The position numbers and the translations under genes are program-made. 16,622 nucleotides of DNA from an uncultured Bacilli bacterium (GTDB lineage: Bacteria; Bacillota_I; Bacilli_A; RF39; UBA660). The DNA is taken from assembly GCA_934086935.1 (NCBI GenBank), contig CAKOIQ010000022.1, positions 1-16,622 of the forward strand, written 5' to 3'. A model generated the notes under the pieces. It searched no databases and was not told the DNA's origin. It saw nothing but the letters and a program-made list of their open reading frames with translations. Shown here in pieces: positions 7,184 through 15,197 of the stretch; within the stretch, counting starts at the first letter, position 1; the number at the start of each line of letters is the position of its first letter.

Positions 7184-8071
7184 ATGATTAGAATAGAAAA
7201 AGTTTATTTTATTAGGGAAATCACACCTGAAAATGTAGTTAAAATATATAATTTATTAAATAGAAATTTACCTGGCAAGGTAGCAGTTAAAGTACATTCT
7301 GGAGAAAAAGGTAATCAAAATTTTTTACATCCTTTATTTTTAAAACCTATTGTTGAACATGTAAATGGCACAGTAGTTGAATGCAATACGGCTTATGATG
7401 GTGAAAGAAATGAAACAGATAAACATATTAAATTACTTAAAGAACATGGTTGGAGTGATTATTTTAATGTTGATATTATGGATAGTGAGGAGCCTGATAC
7501 TGTTTTAGATATTCCTGATGGATTAAAAATTCATAAAAACTATGTTGGCAAACATATGAATAATTATCAATCTATGCTTGTTGTTTCACATTTTAAGGGT
7601 CATCCAATGAGTGGTTTTGGTGGAGCTTTAAAACAATTATCAATAGGTTGTGCTTCAAGTAGAGGAAAAGCATGGATTCATTCGGCAGGAAAAACTTTAG
7701 ATCAAAATGCTTTATTGGATAATATTGCAGAACAAGATGATTTTATTATGTCGATGGCTGATGCTGCTAGTAGCGTTGTTAAACATTTTGATGGTAATAT
7801 GGCTTTTATTAATATTATGTGTAACCTATCTGTAGATTGTGACTGCTGTCCAGATGCTGAAGATCCTTGTATGAAAGATATTGGAATTTTAGCTTCTTTA
7901 GATCCTATTGCTTTAGATAATGCTTGTTTAGATTTAATTTATAATTCAACGGATGTTGGAAGAGATCATTTTGTTGAAAGAGTTGAGAGACAACATGGAA
8001 CATATATAATTGATTCTGCAGAAAAATTAAATTTTGGCTCTAAAGAATATGAGTTAATAGAAATAAAATAA
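7184..8071 (+). CDS. DUF362 domain protein
   Basis: A 295-residue protein matching DUF362: VVSHFKGHPMSGFGGALKQL (133-152), then a cysteine-rich stretch (C213, C219, C221, C222, C229) and DIGILASLDPIALDNACLDL (232-251). The cysteine set could hold a metal or Fe-S centre. The separate ferredoxin domain found in many longer DUF362 proteins is absent. No signal or membrane segment is seen, so it is cytosolic. The biochemical role of the family is not settled. The first ATG (7184) directly abuts AAGGAG, leaving no spacer. Translation may instead begin at ATA 7193, nine bases downstream and in frame, which would give a protein starting EKVYF. Monocistronic. Confidence 0.88.
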   Translation: MIRIEKVYFIREITPENVVKIYNLLNRNLPGKVAVKVHSGEKGNQNFLHPLFLKPIVEHVNGTVVECNTAYDGERNETDKHIKLLKEHGWSDYFNVDIMDSEEPDTVLDIPDGLKIHKNYVGKHMNNYQSMLVVSHFKGHPMSGFGGALKQLSIGCASSRGKAWIHSAGKTLDQNALLDNIAEQDDFIMSMADAASSVVKHFDGNMAFINIMCNLSVDCDCCPDAEDPCMKDIGILASLDPIALDNACLDLIYNSTDVGRDHFVERVERQHGTYIIDSAEKLNFGSKEYELIEIK

Positions 8072-8092
8072 AAAACGCTTTTAGGCGTTTTT
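8071..8092. terminator. Bidirectional terminator between DUF362 and the 8081 gene
   Basis: The stem AAAAACGC/GCGTTTTT (8071-8078 and 8085-8092) has a 6-base loop and A/T tracts on both sides. It overlaps the last codons and stop of the leftward gene. Confidence 0.85.
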
Positions 8093-8311
8093 ATTTTGGT
8101 CAAGAAGTTTTAAATATACTTTCTTTATTTCTGGTTCTGGTATTTCTAAGTCTCTTAAAACACTATAGGCTGTTTCAATGTTCATTATATGAAAGCAATT
8201 TTTTTCAGCTAAAAGTTTAGAGATTAAAATTTGTCTTTTTAGCCTGCTACTGTCTTTATCTTTATAAAGCAATAGTAATTTGTTATTTAATTTGATTAAC
8301 TCTTCGAACAT
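8081..8311 (-). CDS. Small helical protein of unknown function
   Basis: A 76-residue, lysine- and leucine-rich protein with no signal or membrane segment, predicted mostly alpha-helical. I do not recognise a family. The start follows a strong GAGGAGG ribosome site located inside the upstream gene. It overlaps that transglutaminase-fold gene by 29 bp, which indicates translational coupling and a shared operon. This suggests a partner or regulator role, but that is an inference from context only. Confidence 0.7.
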   Translation of the reverse strand: MFEELIKLNNKLLLLYKDKDSSRLKRQILISKLLAEKNCFHIMNIETAYSVLRDLEIPEPEIKKVYLKLLDQNKNA

Positions 8312-9959
8312 TTTTTGTTACCTCCTCTATACCAGGAATTAATTTTTTTTGTTTGGAACTTATATATTCATAATGACCATTATTAAATCTTTCTTGTAAC
8401 TCTTCTTTTTCTATGTCAAGTAAGCCTAATCTTTCATTATACGTATAATATTTTGATGAATCGGACATGTCATCGTCAACTACTATTACTACTAAACTTT
8501 CAGCTTCAACATCAGGTAGAGGATGATTGTTTCTAATAAAAGATATTGATATATTGTTGGTAAGTTCAAGAGAACTAAATAAAACTTTTTTTAAAGATTG
8601 AATATAACTTAATCTATCTACAGGAGCATAATTATTATTTTGGATTTTATTAAAAAAGATATCTAATTTTTCAGTAAATGGAACTTGCATCATATTAGGT
8701 GTTGAATTTTCATAGGCATGTAAGTATTCTTCAAATGTTGGTTCTTTACCAATTTGATAATATAATTCTTCAACATTTCTTATTTCTGCATTGAACTTAG
8801 TTATAGTTTCTTTATTACGATTTAAAATAGTAATTCCTTCTAGCGGTAATTGCTGTTTTACTCTTGGAATATCTCCATTTAATATTCCAGTAACAGCGTC
8901 TACTTTTATAATATAATCTCCAAATCTAAATACTAAATAGGCATGTCCGCCACCAAAAGAATCGATGTATCCGGTTGAAACTAATTCATAATTAAAACCA
9001 GCTTCTTTAATAAAGGTACTAAAAATTGCGTTAAATTCATAACACACAACTTTATTATTAGATGGGGTTATTTCTTTTACTCTTTCGATTTGTTCATGTC
9101 TAAATGCTACTACTCCTTGTTGGTTTACAGCATAAAATTCATCATCATATGTTAAGATTTCACACATTTTCATATATATATATACTAACTTTTGGAAATC
9201 ATTTAAATTATTAGGAATTTCTGACAATATTTTATTTTTTAATTCGGGATTAATGACGATTTTAGATTCAGTGGGATCGTCAATCTTTAAATATTGATTT
9301 GTTGATTCGTAATCGATTTCTTGATAAGTTTCAAGATTAAGATAATTAGCTTTAAATGTATCTGATATTTCATAATTATCTAATACATGATTATCTTTGA
9401 TAAATCGACTAGATAAATATGCCATGTGTTTAATGGGTATATTAGTGAATGTAGTTAAACTTTTTCTTTTTAACGGTGATAAAGAAATGAATTCTATTAT
9501 TGTTTGAGGCATTACTGTATATGAGACATTATCTACAGACAATGTGTATGGAGGAGTTTCTTTTATAAAATTGGGCAAAGAAACGCTTTTTTTCAAACTT
9601 TCAATACGTTCTTGTTCTTTACTAGATGGAAAATACAATCCATCATTTATAAGATAAGATAATACTTTATATAAAACTATTTTGGTAAATGAATTTAAAA
9701 CTAAAGTGTCACCATTATACATTTCAAATATTATTAATGAACGAGAAGTACCTTTTCCTTCAATTAACTTTTTAGTATATTTTTCGAATATAAAATCATC
9801 ACTTATTAGGTCAATAGCAAGTTGAATGCGCTTTCCTTTAACAATTGGAAAGGTTTTGTAATATCTAGCTGTTTCTTCAGTTACAATAATACTCTGCTTT
9901 AAAATATCAGCCATATATGGATACTCTTTAAGAATTAAATTTTGTTCTTCCCTATTCAT
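8283..9959 (-). CDS. Cytosolic transglutaminase-fold (cysteine protease-like) protein
   Basis: A 558-residue protein with a transglutaminase-like core near the middle. VVCYEF places Cys306, GGGHAYLVF places His339 and KVDAVTG places Asp354, which together form the classical Cys-His-Asp triad in the right order and spacing. The reaction could be peptide cleavage or amide transfer. The N-terminal 250 residues and the C-terminal 200 show no family I recognise. No signal peptide or membrane segment is present, so unlike many bacterial transglutaminase-fold proteins it is likely intracellular. The ATG has a weak ribosome site (GTGAT). It is 40 bp downstream of the gene at 10000 and overlaps the small gene at 8081. 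Confidence 0.78.
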   Translation of the reverse strand: MNREEQNLILKEYPYMADILKQSIIVTEETARYYKTFPIVKGKRIQLAIDLISDDFIFEKYTKKLIEGKGTSRSLIIFEMYNGDTLVLNSFTKIVLYKVLSYLINDGLYFPSSKEQERIESLKKSVSLPNFIKETPPYTLSVDNVSYTVMPQTIIEFISLSPLKRKSLTTFTNIPIKHMAYLSSRFIKDNHVLDNYEISDTFKANYLNLETYQEIDYESTNQYLKIDDPTESKIVINPELKNKILSEIPNNLNDFQKLVYIYMKMCEILTYDDEFYAVNQQGVVAFRHEQIERVKEITPSNNKVVCYEFNAIFSTFIKEAGFNYELVSTGYIDSFGGGHAYLVFRFGDYIIKVDAVTGILNGDIPRVKQQLPLEGITILNRNKETITKFNAEIRNVEELYYQIGKEPTFEEYLHAYENSTPNMMQVPFTEKLDIFFNKIQNNNYAPVDRLSYIQSLKKVLFSSLELTNNISISFIRNNHPLPDVEAESLVVIVVDDDMSDSSKYYTYNERLGLLDIEKEELQERFNNGHYEYISSKQKKLIPGIEEVTKNVRRVNQIK

Positions 9960-9999
9960 ATATCATCACTATTATATTTTAACAAATATTTTAAGTTTA

Positions 10000-10359
10000 T
10001 TAAAGTTTTAATTTTCTTTTAATTATTTCAATTTCTTGACGCAAATATGTTAAATCATCGTTGCGGTTAATACTTCCTGGAGATGTATTTGCAGCATCAA
10101 AATTTCCAACGCTTTCGGTATTGTTGGATTGTGCTTGTCTAACTGTTATATTTTGAGAAGCAATTGTTAGAATAATTTGACCTACTTCTTCTAGAAAGTT
10201 ACCAACTGAATTTTGTTGGTTGGCATCTAGACTGGGAGCAATTATATAAGCGGCAATAACTCCAAATAAGGAAAACTCATATGGATCTAAAGTGTTTAGC
10301 CAGTTAGATAAATTACTATAATCTTGATTAGTAAAATTATTAAATGAATTATTATCCAT
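10000..10359 (-). CDS. Small conserved-type protein, function unknown
   Basis: A 119-residue protein with an asparagine-rich N-terminus, then LDPYEFSLFGVIAAYIIA (24-41), DANQQNSVGNFLEEVGQIIL (45-64), a polar linker, and a C-terminal helix (about 102-119) with heptad-like spacing. The layout resembles small Bacillota proteins with a LDPxEF...NQQNxxGNFxExxGQ pattern that I know only as uncharacterised. One hydrophobic stretch (29-41) is too short for a clear membrane helix. The start follows AAGGGG. It is probably the first gene of the operon with the transglutaminase-fold gene. Confidence 0.75.
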   Translation of the reverse strand: MDNNSFNNFTNQDYSNLSNWLNTLDPYEFSLFGVIAAYIIAPSLDANQQNSVGNFLEEVGQIILTIASQNITVRQAQSNNTESVGNFDAANTSPGSINRNDDLTYLRQEIEIIKRKLKL

Positions 10360-10397
10360 AATATTCCCCTTATTAAACTATATGACAAAATTTATAG

Positions 10398-10426
10398 TTT
10401 ACTGAAATAATATTACATTATATAAT
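10398..10426 (+). promoter_or_regulatory. Promoter of the surface protein gene
   Basis: -35 TTTACT (10398-10403), a 17-bp spacer and -10 TATAAT (10421-10426). The start is expected near 10433, right at the AGAAAGGA ribosome site. It lies in the 90-bp divergent spacer. Confidence 0.6.
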
Positions 10427-10449
10427 TATATAAGAAAGGATACGGATTA

Positions 10450-12519
10450 ATGGAAAAAAATAAAAAGTTATTAACAATAATAATAAGTGTTGTTGCTTTG
10501 TTATTAATTGGGGGTACAATATTTTTATTGCTTACTAAAGATAAAAAGGAAGAAATTAATTATTGTTTAGTAAAATTTAATTCTAATGGTGGAACTATAA
10601 TTGAAGATCAAAAAGTTAAATGTGGTTCTAAAGTTAATAAACCGGTTACTCCTACTAAAGATGGTTTTGAGTTTGAAAATTGGTATTATGGTGGAGATGT
10701 TTATAACTTTAATAATAATGTTAATGAAGATATTATAATTATTGCTAGTTGGAATGCTTTAGATGATGTTAAGGTTTATATGGTAAGCTTTGATACTGAT
10801 GGCGGGACTTTAATTGCTCCGGTTGAAGCAGCTGAAGGTAAGACTATTAATGCACCTTTGGTTCCAGAAAAAGATGGATATGAATTTGTTAATTGGACAT
10901 TAAATGATCAAGTTTATAATTTTGAAACACCAATTACGAGTAATATTGCGTTAAAAGCTGTTTATAAAAAGAACCCAAATAAAACTACAACTACAAGGAA
11001 AACTACTAAAACAACTACTACTAAAGGTAGTGGAAGTAATCCTGGTACAACGACAACTACTAAATCCGGACAAGATAGTAAAACTGAATGTGGTTTAACT
11101 TCTTCTGGTTTAAAGAGTTGTTTAAGTACTAATTTATCATTTAGTAATATTGAAGGTATTTGGTATTTAAAAGGAACTGATGAAGTATATATTAACATTA
11201 AAGAAACTTCTAGTGCTTATGAATATAAAGGTACAAGATTTATGTTTAATCCATCTAGAGTTAATTATTCTGGTGGTGAGGGCAGTTCACTTAGCAAGAG
11301 TGGAAAATGGACTGCTGCTGAAATTGCTAGATATTTAAATATTACTAATGTAACTTCTTCTTCAATAACAATTGATAATAAATTTGTATTCTATAAACAA
11401 AAGAATTATCCTACTCATGTTAAGAGTGAAGTTGAAAAATTATATGATAATGTAGCTGGTACTTGGTATTTAGAAGGTTATAACAAAGATGTTTATGTAA
11501 CTTTTACTAAGAGTACTAAAAATGGTGAAAAGATTTTAAATTATAAGGCAACTGATTTCTGTGCAAAGACAGGTAATGCTAATTCTGTATGTAGTGGTAC
11601 TAGTGTTTATTACTATTATACTTTAAGTTCAGAGTTAAAAAGTAATAATTGGTCTTATAGTAATGGTTATCTTTATAATGTTGTAGGAAACACAAAGAAG
11701 CAGTTTTCTAAGACTCCTACAACAACACCTGTATCTAGTGTTAAATTAGATAAAACAGGATTAGAAATGAAAGTTGGAGAAAGTTCTACATTGGTAGCCA
11801 CTGTAAGTCCAAGTAATGCATCGGATAAAAATGTAAGTTGGTCTTCTAGTAATACTAGTGTTGCTACTGTAAGAAATGGTAAGGTGGTTGCTAAAGGTGT
11901 GGGTACTGCTACTATTACTGTTACAACAAATGATGGTAGCAAAAAAGCTTTTTGTGTAGTTAATGTAAGTGCGGTTAAAGTTTCTAGTATAAAAATTAGT
12001 AAAGAAACTTTATCATTATATGAAGGAGATTCAAGTACTTTAAGCGTTACTTTTAATCCAAGTAATGCTACTAATAAAGAAGTTACTTGGACATCTAGTA
12101 ATACTAATGTTGCAACTGTAAGTAATGGTAAAGTTGTGGCTAAAGGGGTAGGTACTGCTACTATTACTGTTACTTCTAAAGATGGAAATAAATCAGTTAA
12201 TTGTGTAGTTACGGTTTCTAAAAAACCACTTAGTGGTACTGGAGATATTTCTTATACAATGAGAGCTACTACGGCAGGTAGTGAAAAAGGTATTGAAGTT
12301 GTTATTAAAGCAACTGGTGGCACTGGTCCTTATACTTATACTATTAAATTATATAATGCAAGTGGTTTAATTAAAGAAGTTACAGAAGTAAAAGATAATA
12401 AATTATTTGTATCAAACTTAGGTAGTGGACAATATTATGCTAAATTTACTATTTGGGATGCTGAAGGAAATAAATATCCAGGAAGTATTCCTACTGTTAA
12501 AATAACTGCTAATTTTTAA
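10450..12519 (+). CDS. Modular surface protein: Flg_new/InlB-type repeats, Thr linker, Big2 domains
   Basis: A 689-residue, N-terminally anchored surface protein. Residues 8-28 form a membrane anchor. Two Listeria/Bacteroides (Flg_new, InlB B-type) repeats follow at 39-102 and 109-173, with the typical GG-T, GY/F-F--W and W/Y ends. A threonine-rich linker (about 176-205) is next. Two related unknown modules (231-318, 332-420) share IEG/VAGTWYL-G. Two Big2 immunoglobulin-like domains (428-506, 511-589) share WSSSN/WTSSN, VATV and GTATITV. A C-terminal domain (594-689) with GGTGPYTYTI resembles SprB/PKD-type repeats. It has no LPxTG. A role in adhesion or wall/host interaction is likely. The two Big2 copies are nearly identical over short DNA stretches. 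The ATG follows AAAGGA. Confidence 0.9.
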   Translation: MEKNKKLLTIIISVVALLLIGGTIFLLLTKDKKEEINYCLVKFNSNGGTIIEDQKVKCGSKVNKPVTPTKDGFEFENWYYGGDVYNFNNNVNEDIIIIASWNALDDVKVYMVSFDTDGGTLIAPVEAAEGKTINAPLVPEKDGYEFVNWTLNDQVYNFETPITSNIALKAVYKKNPNKTTTTRKTTKTTTTKGSGSNPGTTTTTKSGQDSKTECGLTSSGLKSCLSTNLSFSNIEGIWYLKGTDEVYINIKETSSAYEYKGTRFMFNPSRVNYSGGEGSSLSKSGKWTAAEIARYLNITNVTSSSITIDNKFVFYKQKNYPTHVKSEVEKLYDNVAGTWYLEGYNKDVYVTFTKSTKNGEKILNYKATDFCAKTGNANSVCSGTSVYYYYTLSSELKSNNWSYSNGYLYNVVGNTKKQFSKTPTTTPVSSVKLDKTGLEMKVGESSTLVATVSPSNASDKNVSWSSSNTSVATVRNGKVVAKGVGTATITVTTNDGSKKAFCVVNVSAVKVSSIKISKETLSLYEGDSSTLSVTFNPSNATNKEVTWTSSNTNVATVSNGKVVAKGVGTATITVTSKDGNKSVNCVVTVSKKPLSGTGDISYTMRATTAGSEKGIEVVIKATGGTGPYTYTIKLYNASGLIKEVTEVKDNKLFVSNLGSGQYYAKFTIWDAEGNKYPGSIPTVKITANF

Positions 12520-12523
12520 AGCA

Positions 12524-12548
12524 AAAAAACGTCAATTTGACGTTTTTT
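12524..12548. terminator. Bidirectional terminator after the surface protein
   Basis: The stem AAAAAACGTC/GACGTTTTTT (12524-12533 and 12539-12548) has a 5-base loop. It serves both the rightward surface gene and the leftward zinc-ribbon gene, whose stop codon overlaps its edge. Confidence 0.9.
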
Positions 12549-13530
12549 ATTTTGAAGTAATAATCATTACTATAATCCATATCACAAAAAGAATTACTTG
12601 AGTTATCTTTCTTACTTTGTTATCCTTGATAACATTTAATTTCTTGATTGATAAAACCAACAATGTTGATAATACAACTGCTGACATATACATTTTATCT
12701 ATAATAGATCCAATATCTAGTAAAACAATTATTATGCGATATATAAAAATTAAGATGTTACTAAGTATATTTCCTGTAGAGATGTTTTGGGTTTCTTTCT
12801 TTTCATCTTTTTCTTGTAACATTTCTTGATAAATAAGCATTTGTTTGATTTCTTCATTTTTTTCGTTTTTAGATAACTTAAATATTTTACTACCATTTAC
12901 TGTATTATAGCTTTTATCTCTTACATCTTCCTTTAAAGTTAGGTATAACAATTTGATTAATTCTTTATTATCTGGAAATAATTCGAGTAAAAGTTGATAG
13001 CTTTTTATAATAGATAATAACTTCTTGTGACAATCTTTCATTTGGGCATCATCTAGTGTTTCAATTGTATAATAATCCTTTGTTTGCTCAAAAGATGACT
13101 TTAAAAGACTGATTATTTCAGATGTTATATTAGATGTGTCTTCTTCTTTTTTAGTAGTTATGTATTCATGGTAGTATTTCATTAATCTATCAAATAAGTA
13201 ATCTATTTCATCATTCATATATACTCTACACATCTCATAGCGTAGAAGCAAAAATGAGTTTTCAGGATCCAATTCAATAGCTTTTTTATAATACTCAAAG
13301 GCATCTTGATACTCACAATCATTTAAATGTCTTTCGGCAATCTTTATATAGTTTTCCACTTTGGGTAAATTAGCAATTTCAACTTTACCTGATATTTCAA
13401 TTTTGTATTTTGCTATAGCATCTTGAATAATTATTCTACTAGAACAATAATTACAAACTACGGTTTCTTCATTGGGATTAACATCGAGTTTTGCTCCACA
13501 ATTAGGACAAATTGCTGCGACTAATTTCAC
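12547..13530 (-). CDS. Zinc-ribbon, TPR and multi-pass membrane protein
   Basis: Starting at GTG 13530 gives 327 residues. This start has AAGGTG six bases upstream; the longer ATG (13557) has no ribosome site. Residues 8-29 form a zinc ribbon (C8, C11, C26, C29). Residues 60-93 match a TPR unit (YQDAFEYYKKAIELDPEN). The middle is helical and charged. The C-terminus (about 255-327) contains three hydrophobic segments, so it is an integral membrane protein with a cytosolic zinc/TPR head. Proteins with the MKLVAA-CPNCGA start occur in Bacillota, but I do not know their function. It is a single gene after a terminator. Confidence 0.85.
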   Translation of the reverse strand: MKLVAAICPNCGAKLDVNPNEETVVCNYCSSRIIIQDAIAKYKIEISGKVEIANLPKVENYIKIAERHLNDCEYQDAFEYYKKAIELDPENSFLLLRYEMCRVYMNDEIDYLFDRLMKYYHEYITTKKEEDTSNITSEIISLLKSSFEQTKDYYTIETLDDAQMKDCHKKLLSIIKSYQLLLELFPDNKELIKLLYLTLKEDVRDKSYNTVNGSKIFKLSKNEKNEEIKQMLIYQEMLQEKDEKKETQNISTGNILSNILIFIYRIIIVLLDIGSIIDKMYMSAVVLSTLLVLSIKKLNVIKDNKVRKITQVILFVIWIIVMIITSK

Positions 13531-13547
13531 TTTCATCACCTTTTTTA

Positions 13548-13556
13548 AGTATAACA
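13548..13556 (-). promoter_or_regulatory. Extended -10 upstream of the zinc-ribbon gene
   Basis: The reverse strand shows TGTTATACT, an extended -10 in the 40-bp space between the preceding terminator and the GTG start. No clear -35 is seen. The expected start is near 13541. Confidence 0.4.
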
Positions 13557-13570
13557 TATTATTGAATATT

Positions 13571-13594
13571 AAAAAACCATTCTTTCGAATGATT
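13571..13594 (-). terminator. Terminator of the lipoprotein-DUF1287 operon
   Basis: The stem AATCATTC/GAATGGTT with one G-U pair (13587-13594 and 13575-13582) has a GAAA tetraloop and is followed by a U tract in the leftward transcript. Confidence 0.85.
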
Positions 13595-13599
13595 TTAAA

Positions 13600-14472
13600 C
13601 TAACTAATTCTATAGTGACCAACTAAATCATTTCGATATTCTAAAATATCTTCTTCATAGTATTTTTGATAAGGATTGGCATGATGAATAACAAAACTTA
13701 TTCCTTTGTAATTTCTTTTATCAGAAACAATGCCTATGTGTCTTTTAAATACAACAATATCTCCACCTTGCCACTCACTTATTTTATAAATATCCGTAGT
13801 TAAACTAATTGCATTATAATCAAGATATGTTTTTAAATTTTGAACTCTTCTAAAATCAATATTTTTATCTACAATATCAATGTCATATAATTCCCTGTTT
13901 GCTTTAACGTGTTTATTTAGGAGTTCTTTAATATCGTAGCCTGCATCCTTTAATCCGAATACGACTACATCAGTACAAACGCCGTACTCATCATTTGGAT
14001 AACCAGTTCCGTAATATTTACTTTTATATTTTGGTTTTGTAGAAACATATTTTTTTACGTTATTTAATATATCTGTTTGATCATCAATTCCATCTTTATC
14101 CATATCTATAGCACTAGTATATGTTTCAATATTAAAATTTTTATTCGTATATTTTTTATGAGGAATATAATTTAATGCATACATCAAATTCATGATAACT
14201 ATAATACTATAAAATAATATTGTAATAATAAGTGTAATTTCTTTTTGTTTTTTACTTGTTTTATTCATTATTCTTATTATTAAATATATTGCAATTATTA
14301 AAAAAGATATTGATAAAAAAATTCCAAATATGATTCCTAATGTAGAGTTGGATTTAGTGCCAATTGAGATACCCAATAAAATTATAAATCCACATAATAA
14401 ATTAACAAAGATAACTATTATAATTTTAGGAATTTTATTACTATTAATAATATCTGATAAGTATGGTTCCAT
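13600..14472 (-). CDS. DUF1287 amidase-type protein with membrane anchor
   Basis: Starting at ATG 14472 (seven bases after AAGGAA) gives 290 residues. Three hydrophobic segments (about 16-38, 44-69, 80-103) anchor it. A DMDKDGIDD loop (from 123) has the D-x-D-x-DG-x-x-D spacing of calcium-binding loops. The C-terminal domain matches DUF1287 (YijF-like, NlpC/P60-fold amidase): GVCTDVVVFGL (Cys166), NIDFRRVQNL (204-213), WQGGDIVVFKRHIGIVSD (His245), HHANP (263-267) and GHYRIS at the end. It would act on the wall or an outer substrate. It lies 18 bp after the lipoprotein gene in the same operon. The multi-pass anchor is unusual for the family. Confidence 0.85.
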   Translation of the reverse strand: MEPYLSDIINSNKIPKIIIVIFVNLLCGFIILLGISIGTKSNSTLGIIFGIFLSISFLIIAIYLIIRIMNKTSKKQKEITLIITILFYSIIVIMNLMYALNYIPHKKYTNKNFNIETYTSAIDMDKDGIDDQTDILNNVKKYVSTKPKYKSKYYGTGYPNDEYGVCTDVVVFGLKDAGYDIKELLNKHVKANRELYDIDIVDKNIDFRRVQNLKTYLDYNAISLTTDIYKISEWQGGDIVVFKRHIGIVSDKRNYKGISFVIHHANPYQKYYEEDILEYRNDLVGHYRIS

Positions 14473-14490
14473 CACTCTATTCCTTTTTCT

Positions 14491-15045
14491 TTACTTCACT
14501 TGACATTCATAATTTTTTAATGAGCAATTTAAATTTTGAAATGGTGCGTATTCTTCAACAAATATTTCACCAGTTAGACTTATTGTCTCATTATCAATAC
14601 TTTCGATACTTGAAATTAGAAAAGGGTTTGTTTTGTCAGCAAGTTTTAATTTTAATTCATTTATCTTGCTTTCTGTTCCTTTTAATTCAATTTCAAAAAT
14701 CATAGGCGTATCTCCATCTCCTACACCATATAATTTATTATTATAAAACTGATAAATAGATTTATTTTTATAGGCATTTTGATGTTGGGATTCCAATTTA
14801 GCTAGCAAAATATAATCATTGTCTTTTAGTTTATAAAATAATCCCGTGGTAATTAGCATATCTCCAGTGGTAATATCTGATAAGACATAGGTTTCAGTTT
14901 TTTTATTATCATTAGTATATTTATATACAGTTACTTTTTTATGTGTTAAATTGTAATGTTCAAAATTATCTAGTTCATTATTACTACAACCAGTAGATAA
15001 TAATAACATTATACTTATTAAAATTAACGATAATATTTTTTTCAT
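14491..15045 (-). CDS. Lipoprotein of unknown function
   Basis: Starting at ATG 15045 gives 184 residues; a GTG nine bases earlier is less well placed. The signal peptide MKKILSLILISIMLLLSTGC ends in a lipobox (LSTGC) with Cys20 as the lipidated residue. The mature part is about 165 residues, beta-rich and polar, with two cysteines near the C-terminus (NCSLKNYEC) that could form a disulphide. I do not recognise a family. It is the first gene of an operon with the DUF1287 protein, so the two may work together at the membrane surface. Confidence 0.85.
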   Translation of the reverse strand: MKKILSLILISIMLLLSTGCSNNELDNFEHYNLTHKKVTVYKYTNDNKKTETYVLSDITTGDMLITTGLFYKLKDNDYILLAKLESQHQNAYKNKSIYQFYNNKLYGVGDGDTPMIFEIELKGTESKINELKLKLADKTNPFLISSIESIDNETISLTGEIFVEEYAPFQNLNCSLKNYECQVK

Positions 15046-15079
15046 ATATATCACTCTTTCATATTGGTTCTTATTTTTA

Positions 15080-15088
15080 ATTATATCA
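15080..15088 (-). promoter_or_regulatory. Extended -10 promoter of the lipoprotein operon
   Basis: The reverse strand shows TGATATAAT, an extended -10 with a perfect TATAAT. The -35 is poor. The expected start is near 15073, about 28 bases before the ATG. Confidence 0.6.
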
Positions 15089-15197
15089 TGATTTTAAAAA
15101 TTCATGAAATTTTAAATGATAATTAGACATGTAGAAAATGTTTTATTTTAATACTACAATTTTGTTAGACATTTTTTATTATAATTAAGGAACAAAT

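Noticed and set aside
10962..11198. Reverse-strand ORF opposite the threonine linker
   Set aside because: It is low-complexity antisense of Thr codons with no ribosome site; the rightward surface gene explains the region.
15180..15185. TATAAT as promoter of the pseudogene
   Set aside because: It has no acceptable -35, and the implied transcript start would fall at the end of the ribosome site.
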